DNA of 20,148 bases from a virus. The DNA lies in IMG/VR virus record IMGVR_UViG_3300010148_000172, positions 1 to 20,148 of that record, one strand, 5' to 3'. Numbering within the stretch: position 1 is the first letter of the stretch; the number at the start of each line of letters is the position of its first letter. Shown here piece by piece: positions 7,161 through 13,184 of this stretch. A model generated the notes under the pieces. It was not told the origin of the DNA, made no database searches, and was given only the letters and a program-made list of their open reading frames with translations. A program made the position numbers and the translations under genes.

Positions 7161-7866
7161 GTACAGATTAAAAGCAGACGAAGAAGCACTATTACTAAAC
7201 TATCGTAAACACAAAGAAAGTAACGTACTAGTTATAGGCGATCTACACGAACCGTTCTGCTTAGACGAATACCTAGACTTCTGTATAGAGCAATACAGTA
7301 TACACAACTGCGACGAAGTCGTATTCATAGGCGACGTAATAGACAACCACTATAGCAGCTATCACGAAACTAGCGCGGACGGTATGGGTGGCGCTGACGA
7401 ACTAGAATTAGCTATAAAACGTATAGCACGTTGGCGCGACGCTTTCCCTGTAGCTACTGTTTTAATAGGTAACCATGACCGTATAATAATGCGTAAAGCA
7501 CAGACTAGCGCAATACCTAGTAAATGGATAAAAAGCTACAAAGAAGTCTTAGAAGTACCTAAATGGAATTTCGTAGAACGCTATGTAAAAGACAACGTAC
7601 AGTATATACATGGCGAAGCAGGAACGGCACGTACAAAAGCACGTAACGATATGATGAATACCGTACAAGGACATTTACACACACAGGCGTACTGCGAACA
7701 CTACGTAGGTGCTAAATACAGAATATTCGGTATGCAGGTAGGTTGCGGTATAAACTTTAAGTCGTACGCTATGGCTTACGCTAAAGCAGGTAAGAAGCCT
7801 GCTATAGGTTGTGCTGTAGTAAAGAATAACGGTACACTACCTATTAATATCTTAATGCCCTTGTAG
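7147..7866 (+). CDS. Calcineurin-like metallophosphoesterase
   Basis: The protein (239 aa from ATG 7147) contains every signature of the metallophosphoesterase superfamily: GDLHEPF (about 32-38), GDVIDNH (about 63-69), GNHD (about 108-111), HGEAG (about 155) and GHLHTQ (about 175-180). The Asp, His and Asn in these motifs bind two metal ions. Substrates in this family include phosphoproteins, nucleotides and DNA ends; none can be chosen here. I prefer ATG 7147 (MANNRYRLK) to the GTG at 7132 because it gives a 14-base overlap with the holin, has the A-rich context usual here, and loses no conserved motif. It ends the late operon; a regulatory intergenic region follows. Confidence 0.85.
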   Translation: MANNRYRLKADEEALLLNYRKHKESNVLVIGDLHEPFCLDEYLDFCIEQYSIHNCDEVVFIGDVIDNHYSSYHETSADGMGGADELELAIKRIARWRDAFPVATVLIGNHDRIIMRKAQTSAIPSKWIKSYKEVLEVPKWNFVERYVKDNVQYIHGEAGTARTKARNDMMNTVQGHLHTQAYCEHYVGAKYRIFGMQVGCGINFKSYAMAYAKAGKKPAIGCAVVKNNGTLPINILMPL

Positions 7867-7913
7867 TCAGTCGATTACAAGTTTATCGTAACAACGAAAT
7901 AACACAAACAAGA

Positions 7914-7934
7914 ATAATACTCTTATAGTATTGT
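7914..7934 (+). terminator. Weak AT-rich hairpin, possible terminator
   Basis: AATACT at 7916-7921 and AGTATT at 7927-7932 are perfect reverse complements around a 5-base loop, extendable by one G.T wobble and one A-T pair. It lies 48 bases after the metallophosphoesterase stop. There is no T-tract after it and the stem is AT-rich, so it would be a weak intrinsic terminator at best, or part of the regulatory array. Confidence 0.3.
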
Positions 7935-7938
7935 AGTT

Positions 7939-7959
7939 ATTAACATATAGATTGTTAAT
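7939..7959. promoter_or_regulatory. Inverted repeat ATTAACA-N7-TGTTAAT, operator candidate
   Basis: Seven-base arms, ATTAACA (7939-7945) and TGTTAAT (7953-7959), are exact reverse complements separated by 7 bases. The site lies about 45 bases upstream of the -7 promoter element. The same TTAACA...TGTTAA core, with a shorter spacer, occurs in the other short intergenic region at 12160-12177, which suggests a binding site for a dimeric regulator. Such a regulator is not identified. Confidence 0.4.
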
Positions 7960-8001
7960 TACTTTTATATTTATAGTATTATATTTTAACAGAAATGTGT
8001 T

Positions 8002-8009
8002 TATATTTG
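8002..8009 (+). promoter_or_regulatory. Bacteroidota -7 promoter element TATATTTG
   Basis: TATATTTG is an exact match to TAnnTTTG, the -7 consensus of the primary sigma factor of Bacteroidota. It ends 21 bases before the ATG at 8031, leaving a short leader. A matching TTG-type -33 element is not evident around 7976-7985. This is the most convincing promoter in the window. Confidence 0.55.
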
Positions 8010-8030
8010 TCAAAACAAAAACAATAAACA

Positions 8031-8261
8031 ATGTTAGAAAAACTATTTAAGCAAAACAGTAAAAAACACGTTCATATTTATATGAGCAATGTAGAAAAGG
8101 TTTTAAGCGAAGCTAAAGCGCGTATAAAAGCACGCGAAACAGAAGCGTTAGCAAACAACGATTTTGAGCAAGCACACGCTTATACTATGGCTTTAACAGA
8201 ATTAGCCTTTATAAATTCTGAAATAATGTTAGAACAATTAAAAACAGAAAGCAATGTCTAG
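8031..8261 (+). CDS. Small helical protein, first gene of the early operon, unknown
   Basis: The 76-residue product is predicted to be mostly helical, with a Lys-rich start (MLEKLFKQNSKKHVHIYM) and a helix-rich remainder (EKVLSEAKARIKARETEALANNDF and so on). It has no membrane segment and no motif I recognise. It is the first gene after the promoter candidate. A second Met (YMSNVEKV, ATG at 8082) could be the true start, but 8031 has the A-rich context (AATAAACAATG) seen elsewhere. First genes of phage early operons often act on the host; that is not shown here. Confidence 0.6.
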   Translation: MLEKLFKQNSKKHVHIYMSNVEKVLSEAKARIKARETEALANNDFEQAHAYTMALTELAFINSEIMLEQLKTESNV

Positions 8262-8361
8262 TGAAACTAAAACAAATACGATCGTAGCTATTGTAGGCTT
8301 AACTATAGGTGTAATCCTAGTACACCTTTGTAACATACTAGGGATAACTTTATATATATAA
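8254..8361 (+). CDS. Small single-pass membrane protein, 35 aa
   Basis: ATG 8254 overlaps the end of the preceding gene by 8 bases and opens 35 codons (MSSETKTNTIVAIVGLTIGV...) ending TAA 8359-8361. Residues about 9-35 are hydrophobic, enough for one transmembrane helix. It fills the gap between two genes and ends 4 bases before the next ATG. Probably a real micro-membrane protein; function unknown. Confidence 0.5.
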   Translation: MSSETKTNTIVAIVGLTIGVILVHLCNILGITLYI

Positions 8362-8365
8362 TAAA

Positions 8366-8791
8366 ATGGATAAAAGAAGTAAAGTAGTTAGCGTACAGTC
8401 TAACGGAACGTGGGAAGGTCAATACGGCGTAATGTATAAATACGAAGTAGCTTTCGAAAATGGCGACGCAGGCGAATATAGTAGTAAGTCTGCAGAACAA
8501 AACAAATTTGTAAAAGGTCAAGAAACAGACTATCAATTTATAGACGGTAAGTTTCCTAAAGTAAAACCTGTAAGTAACTTTCAGCAAGGCGGCAACTTTA
8601 CGCCTGCACCTAAAAGCGATAAGGTACAAGAGTATATAGTAAAGCAGTCTAGTCTAAAAGCTGCAGTAGACTACGTTATAGCAAACGGCGGCGATAGTAA
8701 AACTGTTATAGATACTGCAGAAGTGTTTACAAATTGGGTGCTTAAAGGCGATAAGCCAACGTCTGCGCCTAGTAATGATATGCCCTTTTAG
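8366..8791 (+). CDS. Single-stranded-DNA-binding-like protein
   Basis: The 141-residue product looks like a phage SSB. The N-terminal half (about 1-75) has the alternating strands and aromatic residues of an OB-fold (VVSVQSNGTWEGQYGVMYKY, then YQFIDGKFPKVKPV). A flexible Gln/Gly/Pro-containing linker and a short helical region follow. The chain ends SNDMPF, resembling the acidic DDIPF tip with which bacterial SSBs recruit repair and replication proteins. It should coat ssDNA in replication and recombination. The acidic tip is reduced to a single Asp before MPF. Overall similarity to SSB is by pattern; a helical insert in the C-terminal part (about 85-125) is unlike E. coli SSB. Confidence 0.6.
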   Translation: MDKRSKVVSVQSNGTWEGQYGVMYKYEVAFENGDAGEYSSKSAEQNKFVKGQETDYQFIDGKFPKVKPVSNFQQGGNFTPAPKSDKVQEYIVKQSSLKAAVDYVIANGGDSKTVIDTAEVFTNWVLKGDKPTSAPSNDMPF

Positions 8792-8793
8792 TT

Positions 8794-8997
8794 ATGAGTT
8801 ATTATAAAAACCATAAAAAGAAAACTATACGTATACTTAGTTATGTAGCAAAACATATCAAAGAAAGCAGCGTAGACTACGAAGCTATAGACTTAGACAC
8901 AGCGCTAACTGAAGCTTTCGAACACTACAAACATTATTTAGAAATGAAACGCGACGCTAAGTATAAACCGACTATTGAACATAAAAGCTATAAATAA
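8794..8997 (+). CDS. Small basic helical protein, unknown
   Basis: Sixty-seven residues with a Lys-rich N-terminus (MSYYKNHKKKTIRILSYVAK) and two predicted helices. No domain recognised. It starts 2 bases after the SSB-like gene and its TAA forms TAATG with the next gene, so it belongs to the same transcript. Confidence 0.55.
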   Translation: MSYYKNHKKKTIRILSYVAKHIKESSVDYEAIDLDTALTEAFEHYKHYLEMKRDAKYKPTIEHKSYK

Positions 8998-9272
8998 TGA
9001 GAGCAGGAAGCGAAATAGGATATTGCGACAGCGACTATAGAGAAAATAACACACACAGTTATATATCTGACGACTTTGTAAACAATATAGTAGAAGCTGC
9101 AGGCTTTGATTTGTTCGACGCGCAGCTAGGCGAAAAAACTTTAGACTTGTATATAACAGATAAAGAAACAGATATAGACTACGACTATTATAATTTGTCT
9201 TACGACGAATTAGAAAGCTATACAAGAAAAGAGTTTCTAAATAATTACGACCAAAAACATACAGAAAAATGA
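8997..9272 (+). CDS. Small acidic protein, unknown
   Basis: The 91-residue product is very rich in Asp, Glu and Tyr (for example DIDYDYYNLSYDELESYTRKE), with predicted pI well below neutral. Highly acidic small phage proteins can act as DNA mimics that inhibit host DNA-binding proteins, but there is no specific similarity to a known one. Its start overlaps the preceding stop (TAATG) and it overlaps the next gene by 4 bases. Confidence 0.6.
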   Translation: MRAGSEIGYCDSDYRENNTHSYISDDFVNNIVEAAGFDLFDAQLGEKTLDLYITDKETDIDYDYYNLSYDELESYTRKEFLNNYDQKHTEK

Positions 9273-9682
9273 ACTTAAAAGAAGAAATACAAAAGCTAAA
9301 CACTATAACAGAAGAAATTTTAGAAGTAGATAACTTAAACCAAAAATGTAAAAGCGCAGAACTTGTATTAGGCAGAATGTTAGTTACTAACATACTTATG
9401 GATAACAGGATAAAGCCTAGCGTATTAGCGCAGCATTATTGTAAGGACAGAAGTAACTTTTACCATTACAGAAAAAAGCACTTACAGTATATAGAAAACC
9501 CTAAAATATATCCTGATTACATTAAACTATATATGCAAGTACACGACGAATATGTAAAGCGAGCAAAAGACCTAAAAACTTTATGTAACTTGCAGCGATT
9601 AGAAATACTAGACGCTATAAACAATAGCATAGACGAACTAATAACAAGAAAAGCAGAACTATTATTAACTTTAGAAAAATGA
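9269..9682 (+). CDS. DnaA domain IV-like DNA-binding protein (tentative)
   Basis: The 137-residue product has three parts: an N-terminal helix (1-35), a central segment (about 34-80), and a C-terminal helical hairpin (about 95-137). The central segment reads RMLVTNILMDNRIKPSVLA, then CKDRSNFYHYRKKHLQYI, and resembles the DNA-binding domain IV of DnaA, where a helix-turn-helix is followed by a GRDHTTVxHA-type signature helix. Here the equivalent is KDRSNFYHYRK. It lacks any AAA+ ATPase part. It may bind the phage replication origin or an operator. This is a weak family assignment. Confidence 0.45.
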   Translation: MNLKEEIQKLNTITEEILEVDNLNQKCKSAELVLGRMLVTNILMDNRIKPSVLAQHYCKDRSNFYHYRKKHLQYIENPKIYPDYIKLYMQVHDEYVKRAKDLKTLCNLQRLEILDAINNSIDELITRKAELLLTLEK

Positions 9683-9924
9683 AAAAGAAAACGCAAAACG
9701 AAATAGTGTTAGAACACTTACGTAAACACAAAACTATAACTAGTTGGGATGCTATAATGGAATACGGAATAACAAGGCTTGCTACTAGAATATTTCAACT
9801 TAAAGAAGAAGGGTACAATATACTTTCAGAACGTATAAACGTAACTACTAGACTAGGCAGAAATACAAATATAGCTAGGTACAGCTTAACAGAAACGCCT
9901 AGACAATTAAGTATACTAGACTAG
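9679..9924 (+). CDS. Winged helix-turn-helix protein (HTH_39-like)
   Basis: An 81-residue protein that is almost entirely one winged helix domain: QNEIVLEHLRKHKTITSWDA, then GITRLATRIFQLKEEGY (recognition helix and wing start), then ISERINVTT...YSLTE. This matches the small helix-turn-helix family (PF14090-like) found in many phages beside replication genes. It probably binds DNA as a regulator or replication accessory. Overlaps the preceding gene by 4 bases (ATGA). Confidence 0.68.
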   Translation: MKKKTQNEIVLEHLRKHKTITSWDAIMEYGITRLATRIFQLKEEGYNILSERINVTTRLGRNTNIARYSLTETPRQLSILD

Positions 9925-10514
9925 TGGACTTAGGCTACATAAAGCTACACCGTAAAATTTTAGATAACGGAGTGTTTGCAGACGCAGAACTGTTAAAGGT
10001 TTTTATTTGGTGTATACTTAAAGCCAACACTACACCGAACGTAGTATACGGACGCAAAGTAGATATAGGGCAGTTTATAACAGGTCGTATAACGGCTGCA
10101 GAAGAATTAAGGTTAAAGCCTAGCACAGTATATAAAAGAATACAGGTACTACAAAAGCAAGGCTATATAAAGATAAGCAGTAATACTAAAAATAGTTTAA
10201 TAACTGTAGTTAACTATAAGTCTTACCAACTGCAAGGCACTACAAAAAAGCGCGACTTAGAAAAAGTACATAATAAATTTAGCGACGAAGTATATAAGTA
10301 TAGTTACGATCTTGAAATGTCTAAAGAATTTATAGACTATTGGACAGAGCCTAACAGAAGTAAAACTAAATTGCGTTACGAATTAGAAAAAACATTTGAT
10401 ATAGGCAGACGCTTAAAGTCATGGCAAAAGCGACAAAAGCAGTACAATAAAACAGATAAGAAAAATATATTAGACACATGGCAGGAAGCTAAAAACATAA
10501 TAAACAATGGCTAA
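9924..10514 (+). CDS. Replication-initiation / replisome-organizer-like protein with N-terminal winged helix
   Basis: The 196-residue protein starts at GTG 9924, overlapping the preceding TAG (TAGTG). Residues 1-100 follow the pattern of phage replication-initiator wHTH domains: YIKLHRKILDNGVFAD, LLKVFIWCILKAN, GQFITGRITAAEELRLKPST, VYKRIQVLQKQGYIKI and a wing ending ITVVNYKSYQ. The C-terminal half is basic, with WTEPNRSKTKLRYELEK and a LKSWQKRQKQ helix. Such proteins bind the origin and recruit helicase or its loader. No helicase, primase or polymerase is encoded in this window, so these must be elsewhere in the genome or supplied by the host. Confidence 0.65.
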   Translation: MDLGYIKLHRKILDNGVFADAELLKVFIWCILKANTTPNVVYGRKVDIGQFITGRITAAEELRLKPSTVYKRIQVLQKQGYIKISSNTKNSLITVVNYKSYQLQGTTKKRDLEKVHNKFSDEVYKYSYDLEMSKEFIDYWTEPNRSKTKLRYELEKTFDIGRRLKSWQKRQKQYNKTDKKNILDTWQEAKNIINNG

Positions 10515-10671
10515 AAAACTAGTAACAAAATGTACATTTGAATTAATGTTTGGTTATGTACCGCAAAAAAGAGAATTAAATAGAATGGATTACTATAACG
10601 ATAAAAAATTAAAAAAGAAAAAACGAGAATATGACAAACAAAGAAGGGCAAATATGGTATCGCTATACTAA
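10507..10671 (+). CDS. Small basic ORF, 54 aa
   Basis: ATG 10507 overlaps the preceding gene by 8 bases and opens 54 codons (MAKKLVTKCTFELMFGYV...). A Lys/Arg-rich run (about 34-46) follows, ending at TAA 10669-10671, which overlaps the next gene by 41 bases. It fills the 116-base gap between two larger genes. Pro-translation evidence is the packing and A-rich start; the long overlap is against. No family recognised. Confidence 0.45.
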   Translation: MAKKLVTKCTFELMFGYVPQKRELNRMDYYNDKKLKKKKREYDKQRRANMVSLY

Positions 10672-11032
10672 CGACGAAACAAAATTAAAAAACGAATGTG
10701 TAGACATAGTTAGTAAGTGCTATTTAATGTTAGGTCAAAAGCCTGACACACAGCAAGTAGTTATAATGTCGCAGCTATTATATGAAGACTTGGCAAACAG
10801 GTATAGCAGTATGACTATGCAGGAAGTTAGCTTTGCTTTTGAACAAGGTATAAGAAACAGCGAAAGCGGCGGCTTTGTGAATGTTAGAAGTATGAACACT
10901 TGGCTAAAAGAATATAAAAAAGAAGCACAGCTTAAAAGACAGCAAGGCTTACTAACTGATTATCAACGACATAACGAAAACATGAAGTTAATAAGTAGCA
11001 CAATTAAGAAAGCAAAAAAACTAAACAAATGA
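10631..11032 (+). CDS. Phage replication-module protein, unknown (helical)
   Basis: The 133-residue, mostly helical product has KNECVDIVSKCYLMLGQ near 20-35, followed by MTMQEVSFAFEQGIRNSES near 80 and FVNVRSMNTWLKEYKKEAQ near 100-118. The segment pattern EVxxAFxxGxR...NxxTxxxWLxxYK occurs in small proteins beside replication initiators of Bacteroidota phages; in other phages the same slot holds helicase loaders or primase accessories. I cannot assign the activity. It ends ATGA with the next small ORF. Confidence 0.5.
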   Translation: MTNKEGQIWYRYTNDETKLKNECVDIVSKCYLMLGQKPDTQQVVIMSQLLYEDLANRYSSMTMQEVSFAFEQGIRNSESGGFVNVRSMNTWLKEYKKEAQLKRQQGLLTDYQRHNENMKLISSTIKKAKKLNK

Positions 11033-11178
11033 CAATACAAGAAGCAGCATTATTAGTAGTGTTAATTTTAGCAATAGCGTATACAGGTTTACATTTGTAC
11101 TTTACACACAGACAGGAAAAACAGTTAAAAGAATGGCGCGAAAAGCTAAAACGCACGCAAAGCTTAAAAAAGAACTAG
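11029..11178 (+). CDS. Small membrane protein, 49 aa
   Basis: ATG 11029 overlaps the previous stop as ATGA. The product has a hydrophobic segment (about 6-25: AALLVVLILAIAYTGLHLYF) and a basic tail with RQEKQLKEWREKLKRTQ. It ends TAG 11176-11178, overlapping the NinG-like gene by 46 bases. It is a plausible single-pass membrane protein with the tail in the cytoplasm, of unknown role. Confidence 0.45.
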   Translation: MTIQEAALLVVLILAIAYTGLHLYFTHRQEKQLKEWREKLKRTQSLKKN

Positions 11179-11534
11179 ACGCAGTATTTAGCAAGTATAT
11201 ACGTTGGTACTATGCAGACAGTAACGGTATAGTAGAATGTTATACTTGTGGCGTACAGAAGCCTGTTAAAGAAATGCAGAATGGTCATATGCAGTCGCGC
11301 AAGCATATGTCTACTCGATACCATGAAAACAACTGTAGGGTACAATGCCAACGCTGTAATATTTGGTCAGAAGGCGAAAAGATAAAGTTTTACAGAAGAC
11401 TGTGTAGCGAGATAGGCGAAGAAGCTGTAGAAGAAATTATACAGTTATCACATAAAAGCGTTAAGTATAGTAAAGGCGATTTAGAATACCTTATAGATTT
11501 ATATAAACAAAAGCTAAAAGACATATGCAGATAA
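11133..11534 (+). CDS. ninG: NinG/Rap-like recombination nuclease
   Basis: The 133-residue protein matches the lambda NinG (Rap) family, structure-specific nucleases acting on Holliday junctions and D-loops. It shows LKKELDAVFSKYIRWYYAD (about 11-29), the zinc-binding CYTCG (36-40) and GHMQSRKHMSTRYHENN (51-67), then QCQRCN (71-76). These Cys/His pairs form the expected zinc-stabilised core. NinG sits beside replication and recombination genes in many phages and promotes homologous recombination. It overlaps the next gene, a methyltransferase, by 10 bases. Confidence 0.82.
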   Translation: MARKAKTHAKLKKELDAVFSKYIRWYYADSNGIVECYTCGVQKPVKEMQNGHMQSRKHMSTRYHENNCRVQCQRCNIWSEGEKIKFYRRLCSEIGEEAVEEIIQLSHKSVKYSKGDLEYLIDLYKQKLKDICR

Positions 11535-12160
11535 CAAATGAAGACAATATGCAGTTAATGTCAAGATATGAAGACAATTACTTTAACCTAGCTATAGTAG
11601 ACCCACCTTACGGAAAAAACCCTCATAGAAATAGAGACGGTTTAGGACTTGCTAAAAGAAATTATGAAAGCGGTAGTACACAATGGGACAATAAACCTTT
11701 GAATAAATATTGGTATGAACTATTTAGGGTAAGTAAAAATCAAATAGTATGGGGTGGTAATTATTTTATTGAACACTTACATTCTACAAATTCTTTTATT
11801 TTTTGGGATAAAGAAAAGCGGTTAGAAAATTACGCAGATGGCGAATTGGCTTGGACATCTTTTAATAAATCTGCTAAAAAATATACTTTTGCTTGGAACG
11901 GAATGATTCAAGGCGATATGAAAAACAAAGAGCAAAGAATACACCCAACACAAAAACCCGTTAAGTTATATGAATGGCTACTAATGAACTACGCAAAAGA
12001 AGGCGATAAGATATTAGACACACACTTAGGTAGTGGTTCAATAGCTATTGCGTGCCACAATCTCGGATTTGATTTAACAGCTTGCGAATTAGATAAAGAA
12101 TACTACAACGCTGCTATAAAAAGAATAAACAATCACAAAGCACAAGCTAGACTATTTTAG
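11525..12160 (+). CDS. DNA (adenine-N6 or cytosine-N4) methyltransferase, beta-type order
   Basis: The 211-residue protein has the catalytic DPPY (26-29, motif IV) first. HPTQKPVKLYEWLL (140-153) follows, and the SAM-binding DTHLGSGS (165-172, motif I) with ACELD (186-190, motif II) lies near the C-terminus. This motif order is the beta class of amino methyltransferases. It transfers methyl from SAM to adenine N6 or cytosine N4; the target is unknown. No cognate restriction enzyme is next to it, so it is probably an orphan that protects phage DNA or alters gene expression. Its codon use differs from its neighbours (more GAT, AAT and NNT-G junctions), suggesting more recent acquisition. Confidence 0.88.
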   Translation: MQITNEDNMQLMSRYEDNYFNLAIVDPPYGKNPHRNRDGLGLAKRNYESGSTQWDNKPLNKYWYELFRVSKNQIVWGGNYFIEHLHSTNSFIFWDKEKRLENYADGELAWTSFNKSAKKYTFAWNGMIQGDMKNKEQRIHPTQKPVKLYEWLLMNYAKEGDKILDTHLGSGSIAIACHNLGFDLTACELDKEYYNAAIKRINNHKAQARLF

Positions 12161-12177
12161 TTAACAACTTTGTTAAC
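12160..12177. promoter_or_regulatory. Inverted repeat GTTAACA-N4-TGTTAAC, operator candidate
   Basis: GTTAACA (12160-12166) and TGTTAAC (12171-12177) are exact reverse complements with a 4-base spacer, just after the methyltransferase stop. The stretch can also be read as a direct repeat of GTTAACAACT at 12160-12169 and 12172-12181. The TTAACA core is shared with the inverted repeat at 7939-7959. It lies about 50 bases before the sigma-like gene and may control it. No TAnnTTTG element follows; a T-rich tract (12207-12215) does. Confidence 0.4.
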
Positions 12178-12228
12178 AACTAGTTACTAACATATTAGGC
12201 TATTACTTTTTTTTTACTATTATGCGAT

Positions 12229-12783
12229 ATGCTAACGAACGCGTTATGTAAAGAACTTAAAGGTATAGCTGAAAACTTTATACCTGCAGAACATTTAGAC
12301 GACCTTACGCAGGAAGTATTTTTATACTTATTAGAAATGCCTAGTGGTAAGTTAGAGCAACTTATAGAGGACAAACAAATAAAGTATTATTTTATACGAC
12401 TGTGTAAAAATAACTACTACAGCAAAACGTCTAAATACCATTACAAATATAGAAAGCCTTACGAACGCGAACTAATAGACGTTATAACAAACGGCAAATA
12501 TTCTATAAAGAAAAAACACGATACGGCGGATTTATATTTTATAGAAGGCGACGGCTATATAGAAGACAGCGAATTAGTTAACGAAATACTAAGCGAGATG
12601 TATTGGTACGAACGCGAATTATTTAAGCTGTATGTACTAGGCGATAACGAGGGTAGGCGATATACTTACACTACTTTGTCTAACAAAACTAAAATTAGCA
12701 GAATGTCTATATATACTACATTAAAAGTAGTAAAAAATTATATAGCTAAACGCCTTAAAGAAATTAGGCAAAATGACATATAA
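12229..12783 (+). CDS. Sigma-70-like (ECF-type) factor
   Basis: The 184-residue protein resembles a short sigma factor. EHLDDLTQEVFLYLLEMP (21-38) has the region 2 pattern seen in ECF sigma factors (DDLxQEVFL). The segment IKYYFIRLCKNNYYSKTSKY (51-70) fits region 2.2-2.4, and the C-terminal part (about 144-180: YTYTTLSNKTKISRMSIYTTLKVVKNYI) is a helix-turn-helix like region 4. Phage sigma-like proteins redirect host RNA polymerase to later promoters, which would fit its position before terminase and tail genes. Region 4 is weak, so a sigma-derived regulator is also possible. It is preceded by the only sizable gap between 8 kb and 15.7 kb, which carries the inverted repeat. Confidence 0.65.
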   Translation: MLTNALCKELKGIAENFIPAEHLDDLTQEVFLYLLEMPSGKLEQLIEDKQIKYYFIRLCKNNYYSKTSKYHYKYRKPYERELIDVITNGKYSIKKKHDTADLYFIEGDGYIEDSELVNEILSEMYWYERELFKLYVLGDNEGRRYTYTTLSNKTKISRMSIYTTLKVVKNYIAKRLKEIRQNDI

Positions 12784-12988
12784 AGAATTTGTACAGTTTA
12801 TAGAATATAATATACCTTGTATAGAATTTTATAACGAAGAAGGAGAGTTAGAGTATAGCGTAGATATTGCAGAATATTCATTCCAAGATATAGACGTAAT
12901 ATTAAGCAAAGAATACGAGCCGTACGGAATAGTTAAATTACAAAGACATGACAAAGAGAAAGCCGAATCTAATGATAAAAGCGTATAA
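12773..12988 (+). CDS. Small acidic protein, unknown
   Basis: Seventy-one residues beginning MTYKEFVQFIEYNIPCIEFY; a short acidic alpha/beta protein with an EEGELEYSVDIAEY segment. It starts 11 bases before the end of the sigma-like gene and overlaps the next gene. No family recognised. Confidence 0.55.
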   Translation: MTYKEFVQFIEYNIPCIEFYNEEGELEYSVDIAEYSFQDIDVILSKEYEPYGIVKLQRHDKEKAESNDKSV

Positions 12989-13184
12989 CCTGTTAAAAGC
13001 AAGTTATAAGCATGCAAAAAATGGTTTTGAAACGACAGACGCAGGAACTTACTACGACAGAGTACATATTTGCAGTAGGTGCGACGATTACGACGATAGC
13101 GACTGTAGCTGTACTGTATGCGGTTGCCCTATTTCTGATAAGGCTTCGTGGAGTAGCGAAACATGTCCAAAAAACAAATGGTAG
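12948..13184 (+). CDS. Small zinc-ribbon-like protein
   Basis: The 78-residue protein has an N-terminal helix (about 9-24) then a conserved cysteine pattern: ICSRC (41-45), CSCTVCGC (53-60) and TCPKNKW at the C-terminus. This C-x2-C...C-x-C-x2-C-x-C...CP arrangement, ending CPxxKW, is found in a small phage protein family and should bind one or two zinc ions. Its activity is unknown; it probably binds nucleic acid or protein. ATG 12972 (MIKAYNLLK) is an equally likely start, shortening it by 8 residues and reducing the overlap with the preceding gene from 41 to 17 bases. Confidence 0.62.
   Translation: MTKRKPNLMIKAYNLLKASYKHAKNGFETTDAGTYYDRVHICSRCDDYDDSDCSCTVCGCPISDKASWSSETCPKNKW

Larger units (their letters stand above)
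7867..8030 (+). promoter_or_regulatory. Regulatory intergenic region before the early/DNA-metabolism operon
   Basis: This 164-base AT-rich gap separates the lysis genes from the DNA-metabolism genes and is the longest non-coding stretch here. It contains a possible terminator hairpin (7914-7934), an inverted repeat (7939-7959), a 10-bp direct repeat TTATAGTATT at 7923-7932 and 7971-7980 (48 bp apart), a second TTAACA at 7986-7991, and an exact match to the Bacteroidota -7 element at 8002-8009. It most likely ends late transcription and starts early transcription. Confidence 0.6.

Noticed and set aside
7867-8030. tRNA or small RNA gene in the intergenic region
   Set aside because: No cloverleaf, no T-loop-like GGTTCRA; hairpins are short and AT-rich.
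8938-9393. Minus-strand 151-codon frame
   Set aside because: Overlaps two tightly packed + strand genes joined by stop/start overlaps; translation is Phe/Leu/Cys/Arg-rich, as expected from the complement of A-rich DNA.
12202-12228. T-rich tract as an intrinsic terminator
   Set aside because: The upstream inverted repeat is about 30 bases away and AT-rich, so stem and T-tract are not adjacent.
12222-12260. ATG 12222 as an alternative start before the sigma-like gene
   Set aside because: It is in a different frame and does not lead into a recognisable protein.
12829-13017. Minus-strand 62-codon frame
   Set aside because: Shadow of the two overlapping + strand genes.
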